10,721 nt of DNA from Ochromonadaceae sp. CCMP2298 (taxonomy: Eukaryota; Sar; Synurophyceae; Ochromonadales; Ochromonadaceae), in assembly GCA_026770595.1 (NCBI GenBank), contig MU633715.1:16676-27396 (forward strand), given 5' to 3'. Below are positions 1 to 6,900 of this stretch, piece after piece. The position numbers and the translations under genes were made by a program. Under the pieces are notes generated by a model, which was given only the letters and a program-made list of their open reading frames with translations, was not told where the DNA came from and searched no databases. Numbering within the stretch: position 1 is the stretch's first letter; each line of letters starts with the position of its first letter.

Positions 1-1915
1 CCAGGTAGTCCAACATCTCCCCCCCAACAGCCCCCCTCTGCTTGAGGGACAGCTCGGGGTCCGCCACCCCCAGGGTGCGCAGCTCCTCTGCTACTGCGGT
101 GCGATAGAAGGACGCTGAGCGGACACTGGCAGTGGGGGTGGGGGTGGGGGTGGGGGTAGTGGTAGTGGGGGCAAGTGCTTCCGCCACCCTCACGCACGCC
201 AGCAGCCCCAAACTGAGCGCCTTATCCCTACGCACCGCACTGCACTCGTTGCCTGGGCAGAAATCAGGCCCCAGCAGTTGCACTAGTAGAGGCTGGTGCC
301 TCACGCTAAGACCCGTTTTCATCTTTTGTATGGTCGCCGAGCCCGCTTGAAGGCTTAAAAGTCTCTCGGCAAGGGGGGCGGGCAGGCGTAGGATGCACCT
401 CTGCGTGTCCAGGACCTGCTCGACTACTGCGGAGAGAGCATCTGCGTCTGTGTCTGTGTCTCTGTGTGCGTCTGCTTGTGTATCTCTGTCTACATCTGTG
501 TCTGTGTCTGTGCCCGTACCTGTGTCTGCGTCTGCGACTACGTCGTCTTTGCCTATGTTTGTGTCCTTGCCTATGTTTGAACCTATGCCTATGTCTGCAT
601 CCAGTCCCCTAATCTGCACCCGGTCCCCAATTCCCAACCCCAGCCTCTCTTCGTCAATAGCAGCCACCTGCACCAGCACAGTACCCCCCCCTCCCTCATC
701 CCTTCCCTCCTTCCCCTCATCCCTCCCCTCCCCACCCAGCTTAACCACCTCCAGCAAAGGCACCTCCTTCCCCTCCTCGCCCGTAGCATCCTCCACCTGT
801 GTGTATTTTATGGAAGTATTGGTGTATTGGTGTATAAGTGTGTGTATTGTACGTATGTATGTATATGTACAAGTGTGTGTATTGTATATATATATGTATG
901 TATGTATATGAGTTTATATATGTATAAGTGTATGTATTGTACGTATATATGTATGTGTTGTATGGTATACCTCGAAGTCGCCAAAGTCATCAAACACATA
1001 CCCCACTGCGCCGATCACATTGCAGCCCACCAGCACCACCCCGCTGTCCCGACACAGGCTGTCGATATTTGATAATTCTTGCAGAGAGGTGTCTGTAACC
1101 ACACAGCAGGTGAAGTTGCGCTGCGAAAACTGCCCGCCGCTCGATTGCCCGGATTGCCCGAATTCCCCGGATTCCCCGTGCGAGAAGAGATCTGTGTCTG
1201 ACAAGTCTACGACCTTGTTGAGGGAGTTCAGCTGTCTGGCGTACTGGGCTAGAGTAAGACCGCCGCGCAGAGATACGCGGGGGCTGCTCTTACCGCTCTT
1301 ACTGCTGCTCTCACTATTGCTCTTACTATTGCTCGTGTTGACATCGCTGCTCTTGCTGCTGCTCTTACTGCCACTGCTGCCGCTGCTCTTACCGCTGCTC
1401 TTTCTGCCACTGCCTGCGATGCCGGCTCTGCTTTTCGGAGCAACAGATGCCCTCTTACCACCACTGCTACCCCCACCACCCCCACCCCCAGGGCAGTATA
1501 TAGACAGCGTGCCTACCCCCGCCATAGCCAGGTTCTTAACCACCTCGTCTGCCAACATCCCCCCACCCACCACCAGCACGTTGGCTCCCTGCAGCTTCTG
1601 CTGGGCAGACCTGCCGTACACGAAGAGCTGCCTGGAGTACAGAGACACGTCCACATCGCTGCTGGAACTGGGACCGCCACTCTCAGCGCTTGTGGCACCA
1701 GCAATGCCGTCAGCAATGCCGTCAGCAATGCCGTCAGCGTCGATCTTGCTGCTGGGTAGTGGGACAGCCGTGCCTGTACTGTTGGCCACCAGACTACCAA
1801 GACTATGCAATAGCCCAAAGCGCAGTCCTGAGCCTGGGGATGCACTGCACACTGCAAGTACTACGAGCAAGAGGCTCAGCGCTGCAATCTTCGCCATGTT
1901 GAACCTTGTCACCAT
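1..1915 (-). CDS. UBA1-like ubiquitin-activating enzyme E1, N-terminal part, two exons, runs off the left edge
   Basis: E1 enzymes adenylate ubiquitin and load it as a thioester for transfer to E2. Two exons are visible, 1915-971 (315 codons) and 796-1 (265 codons, still open at the edge); the intron falls between codons. Residues 7-25 form a hydrophobic signal peptide, with likely cleavage near CSA/SPG. Residues 93-97 (YSRQL) and 113-139 (VLVVGGGML onward) match the start of the UBA1 inactive adenylation (ThiF-like) domain, and 268-315 (FTCCVVTDTSL, VLVGCNVIGAVG, FDDFGDFE) match its end. In exon 2, VAAIDEERLGLGIGDRVQI resembles the first catalytic cysteine half-domain (FCCH), and a stretch containing LLVQLLGPDF resembles the following UBA1 segment. 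The active adenylation domain and catalytic Cys would lie to the left of the window. A Ser/Gly/Lys-rich insert (about 144-211) replaces the usual crossover loop. The start is 1915 or 1897 (MAKIAAL); both keep the signal peptide. The leader suggests a plastid-associated (SELMA) or secretory E1 rather than the cytosolic one. Confidence 0.8.
131..166. repeat. GGGGGT hexamer repeat encoding a Pro-Thr run
   Basis: About four GGGGGT units on the plus strand are read on the minus strand as alternating Pro and Thr codons (PTPTPTPT, then further Thr) in E1 exon 2. The frame stays open on both sides, so the run is a linker in the protein and not a break. Confidence 0.7.
440..530. repeat. TCTGTG/TCTGCG hexanucleotide-type repeat inside an exon
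   Basis: Degenerate 6-bp units on the plus strand (TCTGTG, TCTGCG, with TACATC and TGCCCG variants) keep the E1 exon open on the minus strand. There they encode an Asp/Thr/Ala-rich linker (DTDTDADA type) between the FCCH-like part and the next E1 segment. It is probably an expanded, unstructured loop. Confidence 0.75.
797..970 (-). other. spliceosomal intron of the E1 gene
   Basis: On the minus strand the exon ends ...TTCGAG, followed by GTATAC; the intron ends ...ACACAG before GTGGAG. Removing these 174 nt joins FDDFGDFE to VEDATGEEGKEV in frame. This reproduces the UBA1 pattern in which the DFGEE-type strand runs into the loop before the FCCH domain. Without splicing, the frame reads into simple repeats and stops at 914. 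Confidence 0.8.
800..965. repeat. TA/TG-rich microsatellite filling the intron
   Basis: The plus strand consists of irregular GTGT, GTAT and TATA units (for example ATGTATGTATGTATATG and repeats of GTGTGTATTGTA). It occupies almost the whole E1 intron and makes several spurious tyrosine/isoleucine-rich open frames. It is far more AT-rich than its surroundings. Confidence 0.85.
1290..1420. repeat. CTGCTCTTA-type low-complexity tract encoding a Ser/Lys/Gly-rich insert
   Basis: Imperfect repeats of CTGCTCTTA, CTGCTGCTC and similar units give Ser-Ser-Lys-Ser patterns on the minus strand (E1 residues about 165-208). The same tract makes a poly-leucine run in an antisense open frame, which I treat as a shadow. 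It sits where ordinary E1 proteins have a short crossover loop. Confidence 0.7.
1700..1735. repeat. three perfect 12-bp tandem repeats
   Basis: AGCAATGCCGTC is present three times in a row at 1700, 1712 and 1724. On the minus strand it encodes repeated Asp-Gly-Ile-Ala in the E1 leader region, between the signal peptide and the adenylation domain. The repeat keeps the frame. Confidence 0.85.
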
Positions 1916-2397
1916 TGTCACCTTGGTCACCTTGTGTTGCCTCTGCCTACACAGCGCGGCTGCTGACGAGAGTGCCGGACGCGATACAAGGCGGACGATG
2001 CAAGGAAATGCACGAATGTGATGCAAGATGGAAGGTGCAGGAGTGCCTCTTGATGCAACAAGCGGAGGGCTGCCTCTTGTCCAGCTGCTGCTGTCTACCT
2101 GCAAAATCAGGCGACTTTTGGACCGAATTTTGGTGTGGGGCAACGAGGATTCACTATAAATGTAAGCGAATCTTCGTTGCCCCGCAACAATTCGTGGTGC
2201 ATTGTGCCAATGTCTCTCTTTTATCGCCCCCTCTTCGGTAGTTCGAGAGTCCGAGCTGTCCAGCCGCACTTGTTCAGCCCATCGTGGAACCACTGGGCCC
2301 CCTCCACTCCCTCAAGGCCTCCTGCTGAACATGACTACTAAGGGTCACCACGCACTTTTTTGGGGCGTTTAATCTTGGGGCGTTGGTGTCTCTCCCC
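1916..2397. promoter_or_regulatory. 5' flank of the E1 gene and possible host/element boundary
   Basis: No convincing gene lies here. The E1 frame stays open on the minus strand up to 2293, but that extension resembles no E1 protein and precedes the signal peptide, so I read it as leader and promoter. The inverted repeat at 2137-2183 is the main structure. At 2341 the sequence AGGGTCACCACGC begins, followed by a 10-bp direct repeat TTGGGGCGTT (2360-2369 and 2375-2384). The AG start recalls Polinton termini, but the other end is needed to prove a boundary. Confidence 0.35.
2137..2183. repeat. 16-bp inverted repeat with 15-nt loop upstream of the E1 gene
   Basis: GGGGCAACGAGGATTC (2137-2152) is the reverse complement of GAATCTTCGTTGCCCC (2168-2183) except for one base. 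The loop contains ACTATAAATG, which is TATA-like in either direction. Weaker similarity continues outward on both sides (GAATTTTGGTG against CAATTCGTGGT). It lies about 220-270 bp upstream of the E1 start, so it may be part of that promoter, the recognition site of a dimeric factor, or a small foldback element. Its role is not established. Confidence 0.65.
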
Positions 2398-2550
2398 TGC
2401 TCGCGCGTCCCCCAGTTGCTCGCGCGTCTCCCCTTTCCCTCCCCTCTCTCTCTCTCTCTCTTGCTCGCGCGTCCAGAGAGTTGCCCCCTTTCCCTCCCCT
2501 CTCTCTCTTGCTCGCGCGTGTCTCTGGTGTGTAGTCAGTTGCTCGCGCGT
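2398..2550. repeat. five copies of TGCTCGCGCGT in a CT-rich tract
   Basis: The 11-mer occurs at 2398-2408, 2417-2427, 2462-2472, 2509-2519 and 2540-2550. Copies two and three head a duplicated unit of about 46 bp (11-mer, then CCCTTTCCCTCCCCTCTCTC). The remaining 2551-2705 is CT/GT-rich low-complexity DNA with no supported gene. The tract lies just downstream of the 295-aa minus-strand gene and could be part of the element's terminal repeat or host simple sequence. Confidence 0.75.
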
Positions 2551-2705
2551 GTGTGTCCCGACTCCCCTGTCCCGTCTCTCCTCTCTCTCGGGGTCTCCCC
2601 TTTCTCCGGTGTCGGTGTGTGAGTGTGTGTGTCGTGTGTGTAAGAAGAAATGGTTCCGATGTTCGTTTTGATTTAGGTTATAGGGACGTCGGGGGGTTAG
2701 GGATT

Positions 2706-3593
2706 TCAGATATGTTTTAGGGACGCCAGATAGCGTTCGAGCGCGGTGGTGTCGACGGGCTGGGAAACGACAGCGTCTTCGGGGGGGGGGTGGGGGACGT
2801 CAGCGTCTTCGGGGGGCTGCTGGGTGGTGTCTTCCGTGTCTTCGGGGGGCTGCAGGGTGGTGGGGGGGAGTGGGGGGGTGTATTTGACCACGGCGCACGT
2901 GATCAGTTCGGCCTTGGAGATCTTGACCAGTTCGATCCCACCCTCCTGATCGTAGTGTGCCGGAACAACTAGCTGGATACGCGCGTCGGCTTGGATCTTG
3001 CACATGACAGGGATTGCGACGGTACCACGAATGAGCCCGCCGTCGGCCGCCGGGCGTACGAGGATGAAGGAGAGCGTCCTGTCGAAGAGCGCGCGTGGGA
3101 TGGTGAACGTGGCGATGCGGTCGTCGCGGAGGCGCGTGAGATGGGCATTCTCGGTGTCGATGGCGGTGATCGTCGCATCGATGGAAAATAGACCTCTTAG
3201 TGTCTCGAGGTCGATGTCTCTCTTCCACGTGGGACCTTTCAGAAGGGTCATGTTCTGGGGAGAGAGGAGCGTACCGTGGAGCAAAATCGCGGTGTCTGTG
3301 AGGTCTTCTCTCAGTCTCGTGATCTCCAGTTGGACGGCCTCGTTCAGTTCAGCGATCTTCGACGTGGCGGTCTCGAGCTGCTTCTTGAGCCAGGCGTTCT
3401 GATCCTTCTTGGACAGGTTGTTTACGTCCCCGGGTTCGATCGAGCGGGGTCTCTTGTTGGTGGTGGCGGCGGCGGCGGCGGTGACAGCTGGGGTGATGGC
3501 GATCGCGCGCTCGTAAGCATCCTTCTGTGGGAACGCTGCAGTCGCGGTGGTGGCGGAGGGGGAGGAGAAGACCGACGAAAGGGCGTTCATCAT
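2706..3593 (-). CDS. unrecognised 295-aa protein with coiled coil and PPED repeats
   Basis: I do not recognise the family. The N-terminal 45 residues are rich in Ala, Thr and Ser, followed by a basic KRPR patch (47-50) that could be a nuclear signal. Residues about 60-100 form a likely coiled coil (LKKQLETATSKIAELNEAV). The middle, about 105-240, looks like a folded domain with several beta-type segments (ATFTIPRALF, LSFILVRPA, RIQLVVPAHY). The tail carries three PPED motifs (249-252, 260-263, 270-273) coded by a G-rich repeat, then ends near YLASLKHI. ATG codons at 3593 and 3590 are both possible starts. It is transcribed away from the replication gene across a 386-bp spacer, so it probably belongs to the viral element. 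A structural or DNA-binding role is possible, but the sequence does not decide. Confidence 0.7.
   Translation of the reverse strand: MMNALSSVFSSPSATTATAAFPQKDAYERAIAITPAVTAAAAATTNKRPRSIEPGDVNNLSKKDQNAWLKKQLETATSKIAELNEAVQLEITRLREDLTDTAILLHGTLLSPQNMTLLKGPTWKRDIDLETLRGLFSIDATITAIDTENAHLTRLRDDRIATFTIPRALFDRTLSFILVRPAADGGLIRGTVAIPVMCKIQADARIQLVVPAHYDQEGGIELVKISKAELITCAVVKYTPPLPPTTLQPPEDTEDTTQQPPEDADVPHPPPEDAVVSQPVDTTALERYLASLKHI
2775..2855. repeat. GTCTTCGGGGGG repeat encoding PPED motifs
   Basis: Copies of GTCTTCGGGGGG on the plus strand (about 2776, 2808 and 2840) are read on the minus strand as Pro-Pro-Glu-Asp. One copy has grown to a run of ten G at 2781-2790 plus a further five. Such homopolymers slip easily in replication and sequencing; in this copy the frame is intact. 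Confidence 0.7.
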
Positions 3594-3979
3594 TTCGAAA
3601 AAATGTGAGCCGGGGGTTCGAGAAGCTCTGAGAGAAAATGTTCCTAAGGGGAAAATGGTGACAAAAATGACGCGGTGCTGGGCTTCTGGAACCTTCTAGG
3701 CGTGACATGACTGCTTTATATTGATCGATGAATTTGGTATCGTCAGGGAAGTTTAGGTTTTCTTCTTCCTTAAATTGGTATGAGTGGTTGACGTTTCAGC
3801 ATCCACTCTCTTCTACAGTGGTTCGATTCCTCCGGGGGTCGGATCATTTTTTTGTTTTTTTTTCAATAGTTCCCAAGTTCCCCTATTGTGTGTTTTTTCG
3901 TGGGGGCTTAAGGAGAGCGAGGTATAGTTACATCATTGCCCCGTCAACTTTTTTTCTCTTGCAAACAGTATAACACAAA
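3594..3979. promoter_or_regulatory. divergent spacer between the 295-aa gene and the replication gene
   Basis: No gene is supported in these 386 bp, which are more AT-rich than the genes on either side. For the minus-strand gene, ATATAAAG (minus strand, 3721-3714) is TATA-like and about 121 nt before its ATG. For the plus-strand gene, GGTATAGTTA (3920-3929) is a weaker TATA-like site. A pyrimidine tract and AAACAG at 3948-3968 resemble a 3' splice site just before the ATG at 3980. T-rich runs lie at 3847-3865. The spacer probably carries both promoters. Confidence 0.45.
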
Positions 3980-6900
3980 ATGCTATCCCTCGACATGTCA
4001 TACAAACAGAAGCATGCCAAGTTTGCCGCCGAACACCCCGGAGCATACAACACGGTCGTCCCAGGTTCCCTCCCCTCCGCCTTTGACTTGCGCACAACGC
4101 CGTCATTTAGGGGGCACATCCAGGATTCCAGCGTCGAGTACCTCCCGGCCGTCCCCAAGCGGACCCAGCTCCTCCTCGACGCGAAGGCTGCACTCCGGGC
4201 CCTCAAGATCTCGGGGAAAGCCCCCGAAAAAGTGTTCGCCTTCGTAGCCAAGAAGATCGCCGGCTCTCGCGCTGTCCCCATCGCTCAGCTCCGGGTCTTC
4301 ACGAGCCAAGTGAGTGGTGTCGCCGGGGGGTCACTGGGACTCGACGCTATTTCTGCCAAGGGTTTCGCGCGTGCTAATCGCGTCTTCCGCGCGGAACTGG
4401 GGCACGTGGCGATCAAGTGGACAGCGCAGATCCTAGTTTCGGACGCGAGCAATAGACTCTCAATACGTCATGTATCGTCAGAATTTTTCAACGACCTTCT
4501 CCGAGAACTAACCGTCTCCAACCCCAGTCCGGTCGCCGACGACGACGTGATGGGCCAAAGAGTGAAGATGGCGGCCGTGGGTTTCCACAAGAACAGGATT
4601 GCGATGAACCTCGATAGGGCCGACGAAAAGAGCATCCTCAAAACGTTCGCGAACAAGTACACCCGCACTCTGGGCAAGATGACTACTGATTCGACAATTT
4701 CTTACAAGGATTTCGGGCTGTTGATCGGGAGGATGTTTGCGCTGACGCTGTACGACACCTTCTCCGTATATGAAGTCACGCGCTTGTCCATCATCTCCAT
4801 CGATCGCAGCCGGGCCAAGCTCAACTACATCCCCCTCTTCGCAACCCCCGATGTCCGTGCCCCCAACTCGCTGCGATTCGCCCATCGCATGTTCTCATCC
4901 AGTATGGGCCCCCTCGCGTCCCCCACTGGCTACACGTGTGCCGTCCAGTGGCTGATCGACGAGCTGGGGGGGCACCACCACGACAAGGCCCTCAATGCGT
5001 TCATCGACGGCTTCGACCATGCCGTGAGGGGGACCACGGCCGACCAGATCTTAGCCTTCGTCCAGAGCCTCGGCGATGTCTCCCTCCACCTCTACTCTTC
5101 CGCTGGAGGTCACACGGTCGCTCTCTACAAACCCGAGCAATCGAGAGTGGCCTGCGTGGGCATCGTTATCGACAATCACATCTGTCGTGTGTCCGACGCT
5201 GCTCATCGCAAGGGCATCCTCAAGACGGAGAGCATCCATAGTCTCCAGCTACAAACAAGTGAATGGTTTGTCGATTACACGAGGAACGTCGCAGTGGTGG
5301 TCGACGCTGACGAGATCGACAACCTCGACGACAGTGTCCAGACCGTGCTCATCGACGACCCGAAGGCTGACATGTGTTCTCTGATTCATAGCGTGATGAA
5401 GCGGACTGGTCTTAGAGTCGATGAAATCAAGATCCACAAGAAGCAAGGGGTCTTGGCCTTCCGCTGCCCCCAGACCGGTCGAGTATACGAGAAGAGCGCC
5501 AATCCCCTCGCTCGCCAGGCCCTTCTCGCCAGGCTCCCCCCTACCTACAGTACCTGGGCGAACCAATCGTACAGCACCATCGCCGGTCTCGTGTACTCGG
5601 AAATCATGGGGCACACCACCCACGCCTTCCACAGCGAATTCGGGTTGGCCATCCACACTCTCTTCGATCAGTCACCGTGTAACGCGCTGATGAACGACCT
5701 CTCCACTAGCAAGATGAGACTGAAGGATTGCGTCACCATCGACTTCGTACGCGAGTACACCAGCATCCTCCACGAGCGCACCGAATTGTGGAACATCATC
5801 AGCGTCTTTTCCAATCTAAAGGCATGGACCTACGCCACCGACGAAGACCTCTTACCGGGTGAGTATCATATTGCTCGCCCCTTCCATCTGGGGTCACTGG
5901 GTGGTTTTTCGGCTGGAGTCCGCCCACTCGAGTTCGTGAAGTACTTGGTTGCGGAAGGCATCGTCGAGTGGTCCGACGTGACTCACCGCCTCCTCGCAGA
6001 CACGACCCTGCCCGCTGACCACTTCAAGCAGCTCGTGGCTCGCATCTACACCGACCACACGTTCGAAGAGGGGGACAGAAAGCAGCTCATCAACCACTTC
6101 ATCGGTAGCTGGGGCCCCAGACACACCCGTTCCATCAAGGCTGTTGTATGCGAGACTTACGAATACTGTTCGGCAACCGTTGTCGCTGAGGAGGCGAAGG
6201 GTCGAGTCTGCACCATCGACCACATCGCCAATGACATCGATGACGGCCTCTATTTCATCCAGTCGGAATCCGCCACCCCCAAGACCCACTCCGCTCTCCC
6301 GATGCACAGGCAAGTGATCTGTCAAACGTACATTCGGTTGCACACACTGTCAAAGGAGCTACTGGCTGCCAACCCAGGATCGGAAGTCGTATCGTACAAC
6401 ACCGACGCTTTGACCATCCACATCGTTGCACCCTTCGTCGCGCCGGCCAACACCATCCAAAAGGGCACCCAGAAGGAACTGGAGCACATCGGGTCACTCC
6501 AGATCGAAGCCACTCACATCCACCAGAAGGCCAGCCGCCCCTTCAACGAAGAATGCTGGCAGCCGAGCCCCGTCCCCGCCTGGACCGTGACCGACGAATG
6601 CGACGTGGACCCAACCGCCTTCTGCAAGGGCCCCCAGTCGGTGCTCGTGACGGGTGCGGCGGGTACCGGTAAGTCATACCTTCTCCGGAGTCTGTCCGAA
6701 GAGGGGATGCTGGGGCTGACTTTCACCAACCAAGCAGCGGACAACATGAAGAAGAACGGGGTCGCCGACAGCCACACCTTCGACAGCTTCTTCCAGACGG
6801 CGGGGGGGGCTCCATCTGCATCTGCCATCCACAAGGCGTCCCATTGCAAGACAATCGTGGTGGACGAAGCGTTCGCGTGCTCCCCTGATCACCTCCTCCT

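Noticed and set aside
393-911. Plus-strand 172-aa Ser/Val/Pro-rich open frame
   Set aside because: It is built from the simple repeats opposite E1 exon 2 and the intron, with no domain of its own.
1020-2021. Plus-strand 333-aa open frame with long leucine runs
   Set aside because: It lies antisense to the E1 exon, and its leucine runs are the complement of the Ser/Lys repeat. The minus strand carries recognisable E1 motifs on both sides.
1916-2293. N-terminal extension of the E1 frame to an ATG at 2293
   Set aside because: It has no E1 similarity, crosses the palindrome, and would bury the signal peptide inside the protein. The start at 1915 or 1897 explains the sequence better.
2360-2671. 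Plus-strand 103-aa open frame over the CT-rich tract
   Set aside because: It consists of Ser/Pro/Leu low-complexity translation of simple repeats, without supporting domains.
2398-2705. CRISPR array or telomere-like repeat
   Set aside because: The spacing of the 11-mer is irregular, the intervening sequence is CT-rich and itself repeated, and no cas-type genes are nearby.
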